Positions 25,208-34,649 of a DNA stretch of 64,000 nucleotides are shown one piece after another. Source of the stretch: Agromyces subbeticus DSM 16689 (GTDB taxonomy: Bacteria > Actinomycetota > Actinomycetes > Actinomycetales > Microbacteriaceae); the NCBI RefSeq assembly GCF_000421565.1, contig NZ_ATXG01000001.1:434001-498000 (forward strand). Reading direction: 5' to 3'. Each line of letters begins with the position of its first letter. The stretch's first letter is position 1. The notes beneath the pieces are model-generated. The model was not told the origin of the DNA, made no database searches, and saw only the letters and a program-made list of their open reading frames with translations. A program made the translations under genes and the position numbers.

Positions 25208-27040
25208 GTGACTGCTGACGAAGCTCCGGTCGAGGTGGAGGCTCCTACTGAGCCCGCCGCGACGACATTCTCCGACCTCGGGCTCGATGGTGCTGTGCTG
25301 AAGGCGCTCTCCGATGTCGGCTACGAGACCCCCTCCGCCATTCAGGCCGCGACGATTCCGTCGCTCCTCGCCGGGCGCGACGTTGTGGGCCTGGCTCAGA
25401 CCGGCACCGGCAAGACGGCCGCGTTCGCGCTGCCGATCCTCGCACGCCTCGACCTCTCCCAGAAGACCCCCCAGGCCCTCGTGCTCGCCCCGACCCGCGA
25501 GCTCGCGCTGCAGGTGTGCGAGGCGTTCGAGAAGTACGCCTCGCACCTCAAGGGCGTGCACATCCTTCCCGTCTACGGCGGGCAGGGCTACGGCGTGCAG
25601 CTCTCCGCGCTGCGTCGTGGCGTGCACATCGTGGTCGGTACCCCTGGCCGCATCATGGATCACCTCGAGAAGCGCACGCTCGACCTCTCGGAGCTCAAGT
25701 ACCTCGTGCTCGACGAGGCCGACGAGATGCTGAAGATGGGCTTCGCCGAAGACGTCGAGACGATTCTCGCCGACACTCCCGACACCAAGCAGGTCGCACT
25801 GTTCTCGGCGACCATGCCGGCGACGATCCGCCGCATGTCGAAGCAGTACCTGCACGACCCCGAAGAGATCACGGTCAAGACGAAGACGCAGACCTCGGCC
25901 ACGATCTCGCAGCGCTACCTGGTCGTGTCGTACCAGCAGAAGGTCGACGCCCTCACCCGCATCCTCGAGGTCGAGAACTTCGAGGGCATGATCGTCTTCG
26001 TGCGCACGAAGAGCGTCACCGAAGAGCTCGCCGAGAAGCTGCGCGCACGTGGATACTCGGCCGCGGCCATCAACGGCGACATCGCCCAGGTGCAGCGCGA
26101 GCGCACGGTCAACCAGTTGAAGTCGGGCAAGCTCGACATCCTGGTGGCCACGGATGTCGCGGCGCGCGGCCTCGACGTCGAGCGCATCAGCCACGTGGTG
26201 AACTTCGACATCCCGACCGACAGCGAGCCCTACGTGCACCGCATCGGCCGCACGGGCCGCGCGGGCCGCACCGGCGACGCGATCAGCTTCGTCACGCCGC
26301 GAGAGCGCAGCCTCCTCGCCCGCATCGAGAAGGCCACGCGCCAGCCGATCGTGCAGATGCAGCTGCCGAGCGTCGACGACGTCAACGTCACGCGCCTCGC
26401 GCGCTTCGACGACCGCATCACCGCAGCGCTCGGCCAGAACGAGCGCATCGACGGCTTCCGCGACATCATCGCCCACTACGTGCGCAACCACGACGTGCCC
26501 GAGGCAGATGTCGCCGCGGCGCTCGCCGTCGTGGCGCAGGGCGAAGCGCCCCTCCTGCTCGAGCCCGAGGCGGCACGCCGCGCCGAGCGCGAGTGGGCGG
26601 CTGATCGCCCCGCCCGAGGCGACCGGCCCGAGCGCGGTGACCGGCCCGAGCGTCGCGACCGCGGTGACCGCTTCGACCGTGGTGACCGGCCCGACCGCGG
26701 CGATCGCCCCGAGCGCCGCCAGCGACCGAGCAGCGGCCCGATGGCCACCTACCGCATCGCCGTCGGCAAGCGCCACAAGGTGGAGCCGCGCCAGATCGTC
26801 GGCGCCCTCGCCAACGAGGGGGGCCTCAGCCGCGGTGACTTCGGGGCCATCCAGATCCGCCCCGAGTTCTCGCTCGTCGAGCTGCCGGCCGACCTCTCGC
26901 AAGAGACGCTCCAGCGTCTCGACGGCACCCGCATCTCGGGCCGGCTCATCGAGCTGCGGCCTGATCGCGGCGGACCGACGCGCCGCAGCGACGACGGCGA
27001 CGGCGAGAAGCCGTTCCGGAAGCCGCGACACAAGGGCTGA
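25208..27040 (+). CDS. deaD: DEAD-box ATP-dependent RNA helicase, DeaD/CsdA type
   Basis: 610 residues, GTG start. All helicase motifs are visible: Q-motif region (FSDLGLDGAVLKAL), AQTGTGKT (near 63), PTRELALQ, TPGR, DEAD (near 168), SAT (near 200), ARGLDVERI and HRIGRTGRAG (near 344). A positively charged low-complexity segment of RGDRP/ERGDRP repeats (about 465-505) follows, then a DbpA-type RRM-like RNA-binding domain (about 512-588, RIAVGKRHKVEPRQIVGALAN). It is expected to remodel rRNA and mRNA, especially during ribosome assembly and in the cold. Divergent from the GAF-ANTAR pair. Confidence 0.93.
   Translation: MTADEAPVEVEAPTEPAATTFSDLGLDGAVLKALSDVGYETPSAIQAATIPSLLAGRDVVGLAQTGTGKTAAFALPILARLDLSQKTPQALVLAPTRELALQVCEAFEKYASHLKGVHILPVYGGQGYGVQLSALRRGVHIVVGTPGRIMDHLEKRTLDLSELKYLVLDEADEMLKMGFAEDVETILADTPDTKQVALFSATMPATIRRMSKQYLHDPEEITVKTKTQTSATISQRYLVVSYQQKVDALTRILEVENFEGMIVFVRTKSVTEELAEKLRARGYSAAAINGDIAQVQRERTVNQLKSGKLDILVATDVAARGLDVERISHVVNFDIPTDSEPYVHRIGRTGRAGRTGDAISFVTPRERSLLARIEKATRQPIVQMQLPSVDDVNVTRLARFDDRITAALGQNERIDGFRDIIAHYVRNHDVPEADVAAALAVVAQGEAPLLLEPEAARRAEREWAADRPARGDRPERGDRPERRDRGDRFDRGDRPDRGDRPERRQRPSSGPMATYRIAVGKRHKVEPRQIVGALANEGGLSRGDFGAIQIRPEFSLVELPADLSQETLQRLDGTRISGRLIELRPDRGGPTRRSDDGDGEKPFRKPRHKG
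26609..26720 (+). repeat. GC-rich degenerate repeat encoding RGD/ERGDRP units
   Basis: Imperfect tandem repeats of about 15-18 bp built on GGTGACCGGCCCGAGCG, inside the helicase gene. They encode alternating Arg-Gly-Asp-Arg-Pro units and are prone to length variation between strains. Confidence 0.7.
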
Positions 27041-27048
27041 GCGAGCGG

Positions 27049-27303
27049 ATGCCGGTGGCGACGGCTGGCTCGCGACGCATCCGCGTGCGCAGCCTCGTGG
27101 CCGCCGGCGTCTGCCTCGCGCTCGGACTCGGCCTGCAGCTGATCCATCGCACGCCGGTCGTCGACGTGCTCGGCAGCGCCTTCGACCCGGTGGACCTGGT
27201 GGCCTACGCGGCCGGCGCGCTGCTCGCCTGGCTCGTGCAGCTCGTCGTCGTCGACCGGCCTCGCGTACGCTCGTTGTCGGGCGAAGCCGCGAACCCGAGC
27301 TGA
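27049..27303 (+). CDS. Small two-helix membrane protein (84 aa)
   Basis: 84 residues: basic start (ATAGSRRIRVRS), two transmembrane helices (about 14-33 and 45-67) separated by an extracytoplasmic loop with FDPVDL, and a short basic tail. The layout and the segment DLVAYAAGALLAWLV recall DUF2809 or VanZ-like small membrane proteins, but I am not certain of either family. It starts 8 bp after the helicase stop and may be co-transcribed with it. Confidence 0.6.
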   Translation: MPVATAGSRRIRVRSLVAAGVCLALGLGLQLIHRTPVVDVLGSAFDPVDLVAYAAGALLAWLVQLVVVDRPRVRSLSGEAANPS

Positions 27304-27357
27304 GCGCGGCCCGCCCGAGACCTGACGAGACCCGAGCGCCATGGAAGGCGGGTGAAC

Positions 27358-27846
27358 ATGCCCGACGACGAGCTGCACGACGGCCGAGGCCCCACCCGGC
27401 CCCGCGGACGCCGAGCGGCCCCTGCTGCATCACCTTCGCCCCTCGCCGGGGCGGTCACTGCGGTGCTCGCGATCGTGGCGGCATCGGCTGCGTGGGTGAG
27501 CCGAAACCGGCTCGCCACAGGCGTCGCCGTCACCGCGCTTGCGACCGCCGGCATGCTCGCGGGCGGCATGGCGCTCATGCAGCCGGCCGGTGGCTCTGCG
27601 CCCGAGCAGGAGGCCTCGACCTCGATCGACGATCCTCGCCCGACGTCGACCCGGCCCACGGCTCCGACCCCGTACGGCCCTGTGCTGCCGACCCCGGTGC
27701 CGCCGACATCGCCGCCCGCCGAGACGACGCCGCCGGCCGAGAGCGTCGAGCCGCCGGTCGACGACCCGGCGCCCGAGCCGACGACGGCGCCCGAGCCCGG
27801 CGACGACCACCCGGGTCAGGGCAAGGGCCCGAAGAAGCCGAGATGA
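27358..27846 (+). CDS. Membrane-anchored Pro/Thr-rich hypothetical protein
   Basis: 162 residues from ATG 27358, preferred over the GTG at 27352 because GGAAGG lies 9 bp upstream of the ATG and only 3 bp from the GTG. Basic cytoplasmic start, hydrophobic segments (about 27-45 and 52-72), then an extracytoplasmic low-complexity tail rich in Pro, Thr, Glu and Ala (PTSTRPTAPTPYGP, PPTSPPAETTPP) ending in basic GKGPKKPR. No enzyme motif. A wall-spanning or spacer role is possible; function unknown. It converges with corA, 18 bp between the stops. Confidence 0.6.
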   Translation: MPDDELHDGRGPTRPRGRRAAPAASPSPLAGAVTAVLAIVAASAAWVSRNRLATGVAVTALATAGMLAGGMALMQPAGGSAPEQEASTSIDDPRPTSTRPTAPTPYGPVLPTPVPPTSPPAETTPPAESVEPPVDDPAPEPTTAPEPGDDHPGQGKGPKKPR

Positions 27847-27864
27847 GCCCGCGCCACAGCCCAG

Positions 27865-28869
27865 CTACAACCACTTCTTGATCTTGAACACCGTGTAGAG
27901 CCCGATGCCGAAGAGCACCATCGCGCCGAGCGCCATCGGGTAGCCGAAGGTCCAGTGCGTCTCGGGCATGTCGTCGAAGTTCATGCCGTAGACGGTGCCG
28001 ATCAGGGTCGGCGCGAAGATGATCGCCGCCCACGACGAGATCTTCTTGATCTCGTCGTTCTGCCGCAGGCTCGTGTCGGTCTGGCGTCGGGCCACGAGCG
28101 CCGAGTGCACCGTGAGCGCGTTGTCGAGGATCGCGCGGAACGAGCCCACCCGTTCGTTGATGCGGATGGCGTGATCGAGGACGTCGCGCAGCGACCGCTG
28201 CAGCTCGACGTCGACCCGGTACTTCTCGGAGCCGCGGCGAAGCCACTCGAGCATCGCCGCGAGCGGCTGCACCGCGCGCTGGAAGTTGATGACCTCGCGG
28301 GAGAGCTCGTAGATGCGCCGCGAGAGGGCGTCGTCGTCGCTGTCGCCGAACAGTTGGTCTTCAATCTCGTCGATGTCGTTCTCGAGACCGGCGACGACGG
28401 GCTCGTACTCGTCGACGACCTCGTCGAGGATCGCGTAGAGCACGGCCTCCGGGCCCATCGCGAGCAGCTCGGGGCTCGACTCCATGCGGCGCCGCACGGC
28501 CGCGAGGTCGGGCGACTCGGCGTGCCGGATGGTGACCACGAAGTCGGGCCCGACGAAGAGGTGCAGTTCGCCGAACTCCACGGACTCCTGCTCGTCGCGG
28601 TACCGCGCGGGCCGCAGCACGGCGAAGAGCGTGTCGCCGTAGCGTTCGAGCTTCGACCGCTGGTGCCCGGTCAGCGCGTCTTCGACGGCGAGCGGGTGCA
28701 GGTCGAACTCGCGGGCGACCGAGGCGATCTCGAGCGGACTCGGCCGGTAGAGGCCGATCCAGGCGAGGCCGTCATGGTCATCCATGAGGCGGTAGGTGTC
28801 GTCGAGGTTCGTGGGTGTCTCGACGCGACGTCCGTCGACGTAGACGCCGTTGTCGACCAGAGGTGACAT
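27865..28869 (-). CDS. corA: CorA-type magnesium/cobalt transport protein
   Basis: 334 residues, the family length. A large cytoplasmic alpha/beta N-terminal domain (about 1-265) is followed by two C-terminal transmembrane helices (about 275-297 and 305-328). The selectivity signature GMNF (YGMNFDDMPE) sits at the end of the first helix. It should form a pentameric Mg2+ channel gated by cytoplasmic Mg2+. The 234-bp upstream gap (28870-29103) shows no convincing M-box-like structure; only a possible -10 (TAGTAC on the minus strand near 29034) is visible. Confidence 0.92.
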   Translation of the reverse strand: MSPLVDNGVYVDGRRVETPTNLDDTYRLMDDHDGLAWIGLYRPSPLEIASVAREFDLHPLAVEDALTGHQRSKLERYGDTLFAVLRPARYRDEQESVEFGELHLFVGPDFVVTIRHAESPDLAAVRRRMESSPELLAMGPEAVLYAILDEVVDEYEPVVAGLENDIDEIEDQLFGDSDDDALSRRIYELSREVINFQRAVQPLAAMLEWLRRGSEKYRVDVELQRSLRDVLDHAIRINERVGSFRAILDNALTVHSALVARRQTDTSLRQNDEIKKISSWAAIIFAPTLIGTVYGMNFDDMPETHWTFGYPMALGAMVLFGIGLYTVFKIKKWL

Positions 28870-29103
28870 GAGCGATCCGTTCTCGCAGGGCGCGCGGCAG
28901 CGCGCCGGTATCGGCAGGTGTGCGGATGTCGCCGCAGACCGCGCGCGGATCGGAACGCGTTCGCGCCTGCCGAGCGAAGCTCAGCGCAGGAGGGAACGGG
29001 AATGCGACGCAGCGGGGCCTGCGGCGTCGGTACTATGATCGGCCATCGCCCTCACCGCCCTTCGCATTCGGGGGCCGCTCGATGGCAGGCCCGACGGCAG
29101 AGT

Positions 29104-30756
29104 CTAGCCGACGCGCCCGGGAGCCCGGAACACCCGGTCGGCGCCCACCACGAGCCGAGCGCCGAGGGCGCGCACCGGGCGCGGCAGCGGCAGCTTCGCC
29201 GTGAGCGAGCGGATGCCGCGGAACCGCTCGGAGCCGTGCGCCGCACGTCGCACGACGGCCTGCTCGAACGCCCCGGCCCAGAGTTGAGTGACCCGGCGCT
29301 CGTCGAACCGCGCGGCGGTGCGCACCGCATGCGCTCGCATGCGGGCGACGCGCTGCGGCGACATCCGCTGCAGCCTGACGATCGCGGCGGCGAGGGCGTC
29401 GACGTCGCCGGCCGGCACGAGGAAGCCGTTGCGGCCGTCGCGGATGAGGTCGGCGGGGCCGTAGGGGATGTCGTAGGCGATCGGCAGGCAGCCGGCGGCC
29501 ATGCTCTCGACGAGCACGAGCGGAAAGCCCTCGGAGTGCGAGGTCAGCAGCAGGAACGAGGCTTCGAGCAGCTGTCGCCGTGCGCCGGGATCGAAGCCGT
29601 GCAGTCGCACCGCCGCAGGGTCGGTGATGCGTCGCTCGAGGGCGGGTCGGCTTTCACCGTCTCCGTAGACGTCGAGGCGCACGGGCGGGCCGGCGGGACC
29701 TGCCGGCCGACCGGCCGCCGGGCCGGTCGCGAAGAATGCGGCATTCGCGCGCTGCACGGCATCGATCGCGTGCGAGACCCGCTTGCGCCGGGTCAGCGCG
29801 GCGAGCACGACGCCCCGGTCGCGCTCCCGCGGCCCCGGCCCCGGCGCCGTTGCCGGTCGCTGCGGCAGGGGCCGGGCGTTCGGGATCACCGTCAGGTGGT
29901 CGTGCCGGCCGACGAGGCGCTCGACGTCGTCGCGCTGGCGCCGTGAGAGCAGCACGACGAGGTCGAAGCCGTCGAGCTGCTCGAACACCTCGCGCCGCGA
30001 GCGGCGGATCGGATGCTGCTCGGAATCAGCGGAGCGATGCGAGGCGTGCACCACATGGGCCGTCACGATGTGCGGCCGGCGGTAGCCGAGCAGCAGCGGC
30101 GCGACGGTCTTGCTGTCGATGATCAGGAAGCTCGGCCGGCCGCCGGTCAGCGCGTCGATCCAGGCACGGTAGAGCGGCCGGATGCCTCGCCACGAGCGCA
30201 CCGGGCGCCCCTCGGCGTCGCACAGCACGACCGAGCGGCCGCCGAGCACGCCGCGCACTCGGGTGTCGCGCCGGTCGCTCAGGAGCAGCGTGCCGTCATC
30301 GCGGTAGTGGTCGAGCTGGAGCGTTCGGCCCTCAGCGTCGACTCGGCTACGACTCATGATGTGCGCGCCGCGACCGTGGATCTCGATCCCATCGGCCTCG
30401 TCGGGAGTACTCGCGTCGATCGGGGTGAAGACGTCGCGATCGAGCTGCAGCGAGCCGCCGGGCAGGGGATGTCGCCGGAGCCAGTCGTAGAGGTTCGTGA
30501 CGCGAACCCCGTCGACGAGCACCCCGCGCCGTCGCAACTCGAGTTCGATCTCAGGCGTATCGGTGCGGGCGTCGAACGTCAGCACGTCGACCGTCACGCC
30601 GTCGAGTCGATGGAATGCCGCCGAGCGACGCAGCAGCGCGTCGGTCATGCCCCCGAACGTGTCGGGAATCGACCAGGTGAGCGCGAAGTGCCGCCCCTCG
30701 GGCAGTCGCACGCCCGTCACGCGTGCACCCCTGGGCAGTGCACGGCGAAGCGACAT
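29104..30756 (-). CDS. Family 4 glycosyltransferase, TagE/poly(glycerol-phosphate) glucosyltransferase-like
   Basis: 550 residues. Two Rossmann-like halves: an N-terminal acceptor half (RHFALTWSIPDTFGGMTDALLRR) with a beta-rich insertion (about 95-190, as in TagE-like wall teichoic acid glucosyltransferases), and a C-terminal nucleotide-sugar half (RLHGFDPGARRQLLEASFLLL, then SEGFPLVLVESMAAG with the retaining-GT E-x7-E pattern). No signal peptide, so it is cytoplasmic. It probably glycosylates a teichoic acid or similar anionic wall polymer. The Stealth-family phosphotransferase at 34650 in the same region supports a wall-polymer context. Confidence 0.8.
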   Translation of the reverse strand: MSLRRALPRGARVTGVRLPEGRHFALTWSIPDTFGGMTDALLRRSAAFHRLDGVTVDVLTFDARTDTPEIELELRRRGVLVDGVRVTNLYDWLRRHPLPGGSLQLDRDVFTPIDASTPDEADGIEIHGRGAHIMSRSRVDAEGRTLQLDHYRDDGTLLLSDRRDTRVRGVLGGRSVVLCDAEGRPVRSWRGIRPLYRAWIDALTGGRPSFLIIDSKTVAPLLLGYRRPHIVTAHVVHASHRSADSEQHPIRRSRREVFEQLDGFDLVVLLSRRQRDDVERLVGRHDHLTVIPNARPLPQRPATAPGPGPRERDRGVVLAALTRRKRVSHAIDAVQRANAAFFATGPAAGRPAGPAGPPVRLDVYGDGESRPALERRITDPAAVRLHGFDPGARRQLLEASFLLLTSHSEGFPLVLVESMAAGCLPIAYDIPYGPADLIRDGRNGFLVPAGDVDALAAAIVRLQRMSPQRVARMRAHAVRTAARFDERRVTQLWAGAFEQAVVRRAAHGSERFRGIRSLTAKLPLPRPVRALGARLVVGADRVFRAPGRVG

Positions 30757-30796
30757 CCGTCAAGCCTAACCGGGGCGTCGCGGAGCGGCTGCGCCC

Positions 30797-31867
30797 TCAG
30801 CCGGTGACGCCCTCGAGGAAGTCGAGGGTCTCGACGAGTGCGGCCTGCGCCTCTTCGGAGTCGAGGTGGAACTGGTACTCGTGCGGCAGCGCGGGCACGT
30901 GGTCGGCGGGCCAGAACAGGGAGGTGACGTCGACGCCCAGCTCGGCGAGGCGCGCCTCCATCGGCAGCGACTGGATCCACGTGAGCGCGTCGCCGTTGCC
31001 GCCCGAGATGTAGGTGGCCGGGAAGTCGGCGGTCACGAAGTCGATCGTCGACATGGTCGCACCCGACGAGCGCTGCGACCAGTCCTGACTGCCGGTGTAG
31101 CCCCACAGTGCGATCTTGAGGCCCCAGGCGCCGATGCCGGTCAACTCGGACATCGCGTCGAGGTCGTAGACACCGCAGTTGAGCACGACGCCCACGATCT
31201 GGTCGGCATCGAGCGCGGGGTCGACACTCATGAGGCGCGCGTAGTCGGGGTTGGTCGACAGCGTCGCCAGCTGGCTCGCCAACTGAGCACCGGCGGAATC
31301 GCCGGCGATCACGATGCGGTCGGGGTCGATGCGGTACTCCGCTGCGTCGGCCTCGATGGTCTGCAGCGCATCGTTCAACTGGTGCACCGCGACGGGGTAG
31401 GTGCCCTCGGGCCCGAGCGTGTAGTTCAGCCCCACCGTCGTATACCCCTCGGCCGCGAGAATGCGCAGGTAGGGGTCGACATTCGTCGAGTCACCGGCGA
31501 TCCACGCCCCGCCGTGCACCCACACGATGGTGGGCAGCGGCTCGTCGTCGCCGTCATCGGGCGAGAACACGTCGAAGGTCATTCCCGCGTCGTCGGCATC
31601 GCCGTCGACCGGCACCGCGAGGTGCTCGGTGAGCGGAGCGTCGGTCACGTACTTGTCCATCTCGGCCGCGGTGTCGTCGCCGCCCTTCTCGAAGACGGCG
31701 CGAATCGCCATCGCCGAAGGCCACGGCGTGAGCGTCAGGACCCACGTGATCAGGAAGCCGACGACGGCGATCACCACCACCGTGCCGATGAAGCGGCGCT
31801 GCCGCCGGCCGAGCCACAATTCGTTGCCCCACGACGGCAGCGTGTTGCGCGTGTTCTTCGACGACAC
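30797..31867 (-). CDS. Membrane-anchored alpha/beta hydrolase (HSL-type esterase)
   Basis: 356 residues from the GTG at 31867, chosen because GAGGGGG lies about 5 bp upstream; an ATG ten codons earlier (31897) is the alternative. One transmembrane helix near the N-terminus (FIGTVVVIAVVGFLITWVLTL) places the catalytic domain outside. Oxyanion motif HGGAW, nucleophile elbow GDSAG and a C-terminal His (ADHVPALPHEY) define the carboxylesterase/hormone-sensitive-lipase group. The substrate is unknown; small esters or surface lipid/glycan acyl groups are possible. Adjacent to the glycosyltransferase, 40 bp between them. Confidence 0.82.
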   Translation of the reverse strand: MSSKNTRNTLPSWGNELWLGRRQRRFIGTVVVIAVVGFLITWVLTLTPWPSAMAIRAVFEKGGDDTAAEMDKYVTDAPLTEHLAVPVDGDADDAGMTFDVFSPDDGDDEPLPTIVWVHGGAWIAGDSTNVDPYLRILAAEGYTTVGLNYTLGPEGTYPVAVHQLNDALQTIEADAAEYRIDPDRIVIAGDSAGAQLASQLATLSTNPDYARLMSVDPALDADQIVGVVLNCGVYDLDAMSELTGIGAWGLKIALWGYTGSQDWSQRSSGATMSTIDFVTADFPATYISGGNGDALTWIQSLPMEARLAELGVDVTSLFWPADHVPALPHEYQFHLDSEEAQAALVETLDFLEGVTG

Positions 31868-32059
31868 TCGTTCCCCCTCGACTCCGTACCCGGTCATCCT
31901 GTCGGAGAATCAGCGGCCGCGAGGCGGGGCGCACCGTCGCCCGCCGCGTTCGGCTTCGTCACATGCCGTGTTCATGATCCGTTCAGCCTCACATGGTCGG
32001 CTAGTGTCCATGCCAGACGCCCGAGGTTGCGCGTCGACCACCGAGCGATGGGACCAATC

Positions 32060-33015
32060 GTGACGACCCGTACGGCCGAGTACCCTCGGCCGGACCACTT
32101 CCTCCTCCACATCAGCACACGCACGTGCTCGCCGGCGGCGGTCTGCTCTACGACCGGGTCGCGAGCGAGCGGCACCTGCAGACGCTCTTCGACGAGTTCG
32201 AGGCATCCGGTGCCCGCCCCGAGGCGATCGTCTTCACCGGCGATCTCGCCGACAAGGGGGAGCCCGACGCGTACGCCCGCATTCGCGGCATCGTCGACCC
32301 CGTCGCCGAGCGGCTCGGCGCCCAGGTCATCTGGGTCATGGGCAACCACGACGACCGCTCGGCATTCCGGCGCGGTCTGCTCGGGGAATCGCGGGACGGC
32401 GGCGTGGGCGGTGTGCGCCCCGTCGACCGGGTCGACGACGTCAACGGCCTTCGCGTCATCACGCTCGACTCGACGGTGCCCGGACACCACCACGGCGAGG
32501 TTGCTCCGGCTCAGCTCGACTGGCTCGCCGAAGAGCTCTCGATGCCAGCACCGCACGGCACGATCCTCGCGATGCACCACCCGCCGGTGCCGAGTGTGCT
32601 CGACCTGGCCGTCGCCGTCGAACTGCGCGATCAGGCCGGTCTCGCCGAGGTCGTCGAGGGCAGCGACATCCGCTCGATCATCGCCGGCCACCTGCACTAC
32701 TCGTCGACCGCGACCTTTGCGGGGGTTCCCGTCTCGGTCGCCTCCGCCAGCTGCTACACGCAAGACCTCAACGTGCCGGTCGGCGGCACGCGGGGCCGCG
32801 ACGGCGCGCGTGCGTTCAACCTCGTGCACGTCTACCCGACGACCGTGCTGCACTCGGTCGTGCCGCTCGGCGCGTTTCCCGCCCTCGACTGGATCGACGC
32901 CGGCGAGAGCGCGAGACGCCTCGACGCCTCCGGCATCAGCATCGCGGATGCCGAGGCTGCGCCGGTCGTGCAGGAGCCACCGTTCACGATGCCCATCCCG
33001 GTGCTCGCGGGCTGA
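32060..33015 (+). CDS. CpdA-like cyclic-nucleotide phosphodiesterase, frameshifted in the D-x-H motif
   Basis: Translation from GTG 32060 (or in-frame ATG 32048) gives MTTRTAEYPRPDHFLLHIS, then leaves the family's reading frame. From 32116 the next frame gives THVLAGGGLLYDRVAS and continues intact to 33015. Families of this type read HISDTH here, so one base (G of the Asp codon) is missing between 32116 and 32117, exactly at the first metal-binding Asp. The remainder is a normal metallophosphoesterase: FTGDLAD, GNHDD, MHHPP, GHLHY. A caller without frameshift handling would start at GTG 32125 and lose the motif. Either a recent inactivating mutation or a sequence error. Confidence 0.8.
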
Positions 33016-33157
33016 CGCCTGCTCGCGCGCTGACGCACTCGGCGGCGAGGCGTTGCCCCGCCCGATCGAGGCGCCTGCCATACTCGGAGCACTCTCGCGT
33101 CGGGTGCGAAGCCGCCCCCGACGCGGCGGAGCGCACATCTCGGGGGAGGGGTCGGTC

Positions 33158-34630
33158 ATGGGGGCAGAAGTCGCTGCGATCATCGGCGTCGTGGTCGTGC
33201 TCGCAGATCTCGCGATCCGCATCGCCGCGCTGATCATCGTGCCCCGAGGGCGCAAGCCCACGGCCGCGATGGCGTGGCTGCTCGCGATCTTCCTGATCCC
33301 GTTCGTCGGCATCCTCTTCTTCCTGCTGATCGGCAGCGTCAAACTGCCGAGGAAGCGCCGCGAGAAGCAGCAGGAGCTCAACCGCCTCATCGCCGAGCGC
33401 GCTGAGCACGTCGACCTGGCCCCCGACCGGGCTTCGTGGCCCGACTGGTTCGCCTCGCTCACCGAGCAGAACCGGGTGCTCGGCGCGCTGCCGGCAGCCG
33501 GGGGCAACACTGCGCGACTCATCGGCGACTACCGCGGGTCGATCGACGCCATGGCCGACGAGATCGACACCGCCACGAGATTCGTGCACGTCGAGTTCTA
33601 CATCGTCTCGTTCGACGAGACCACGAAGGGCTTCTTCGGCGCCCTCGAGCGTGCGGTGCAGCGCGGCATCACCGTGCGGGTGCTGCTCGACTCCGTGGCC
33701 TCGAATCGAGCCGCCGGACACGACGCGACGTACGCCGAGCTCGACCGCATCGGCGTCGCCTGGGCCTTCATGCTGCCGGTGCGGCCGCTCAAGGGCCAGT
33801 ACCAGCGGCCAGACCTGCGCAATCACCGCAAGCTCGTCGTCGTCGACGGGCTGGTCGGGTTCATGGGCTCGCAGAACCTCATCGACCGCAGCTACAACTC
33901 GAAGAAGAACCTCGAACGAGGGCTGCAGTGGCAAGAACTCGTGACCCGGGTCACCGGGCCGGTCGTGACCGCGATCGACGCCGTGTTCGTCTCGGACTGG
34001 TACCTCGAGACCGACGAGCTCATCGGCGACGATGAACGGGTCGCCGCGGCCGCGGTGCCTGCCGACGAGTCATCCGCTGCGCTCGTCTGCCAGGTGGTGC
34101 CGAGCGGGCCCGGATACGACGCCGAGAACAACCTGCGTCTCTTCCTCACGCTCGTGAATTCGGCGCAACGCCAGGTCATCATCACGAGTCCGTACTTCGT
34201 GCCCGACGAGGCGATGCTCTACGCGATCACCTCGGCGTGCTACCGCGGGCTCGACGTGCAGCTCTTCGTCTCGGAGATCGGCGACCAGGGCTCGGTCTGG
34301 CACGCGCAGCGCTCGTACTACCGGGCCCTGCTCACCGCTGGCGTGAAGATCTGGCTGTACCCCGGCCCGTACATCCTGCACGCCAAGCACCTGTCGATCG
34401 ACGACGATGTCGCCGTGATCGGCTCGAGCAACATGGACATCCGCTCGTTCAGCCTCAACTCCGAGGTGTCGCTGCTCGTGCGCGGCGCCTCGTTCGTGGC
34501 CGACATGCGGGCGGTCGAGCAGGGCTACCGAGACGCCGGGCGCCAGCTCACGCTCGAGGAGTGGGAGCGCGAGCCCGCCTCGGCGACCTTCCTCGACGGG
34601 GTCGCGCGTCTCACCTCTGCGCTGCAGTAG
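33158..34630 (+). CDS. cls: Cardiolipin synthase (phospholipase D family)
   Basis: 490 residues from ATG 33158 (GGGGGAGGGG upstream). Two N-terminal transmembrane helices (about 5-27 and 36-58) precede two PLD domains, each with an HKD motif: HRKLVVVDG (His near 223) and HAKHLSIDD (His near 408), followed by GSQN and GSSN. It condenses two phosphatidylglycerol molecules to cardiolipin at the membrane. Length and layout match bacterial ClsA-type enzymes. The 142-bp gap upstream contains no clear terminator. Confidence 0.93.
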   Translation: MGAEVAAIIGVVVVLADLAIRIAALIIVPRGRKPTAAMAWLLAIFLIPFVGILFFLLIGSVKLPRKRREKQQELNRLIAERAEHVDLAPDRASWPDWFASLTEQNRVLGALPAAGGNTARLIGDYRGSIDAMADEIDTATRFVHVEFYIVSFDETTKGFFGALERAVQRGITVRVLLDSVASNRAAGHDATYAELDRIGVAWAFMLPVRPLKGQYQRPDLRNHRKLVVVDGLVGFMGSQNLIDRSYNSKKNLERGLQWQELVTRVTGPVVTAIDAVFVSDWYLETDELIGDDERVAAAAVPADESSAALVCQVVPSGPGYDAENNLRLFLTLVNSAQRQVIITSPYFVPDEAMLYAITSACYRGLDVQLFVSEIGDQGSVWHAQRSYYRALLTAGVKIWLYPGPYILHAKHLSIDDDVAVIGSSNMDIRSFSLNSEVSLLVRGASFVADMRAVEQGYRDAGRQLTLEEWEREPASATFLDGVARLTSALQ

Positions 34631-34649
34631 TCAGCCGCGCCGCCAGTAG

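Noticed and set aside
28870..29103. Possible magnesium riboswitch upstream of corA
   Set aside because: I could not build a conserved M-box or paired-stem pattern from this 234-bp region; only a -10-like hexamer is visible.
30866..33157. Plus-strand open frame of more than 750 codons running upstream of the cardiolipin synthase start
   Set aside because: It overlaps the minus-strand esterase and the phosphodiesterase, is Arg/His-rich low-quality sequence, and only the part from 33158 has family motifs. High GC keeps the antisense frame free of stops.
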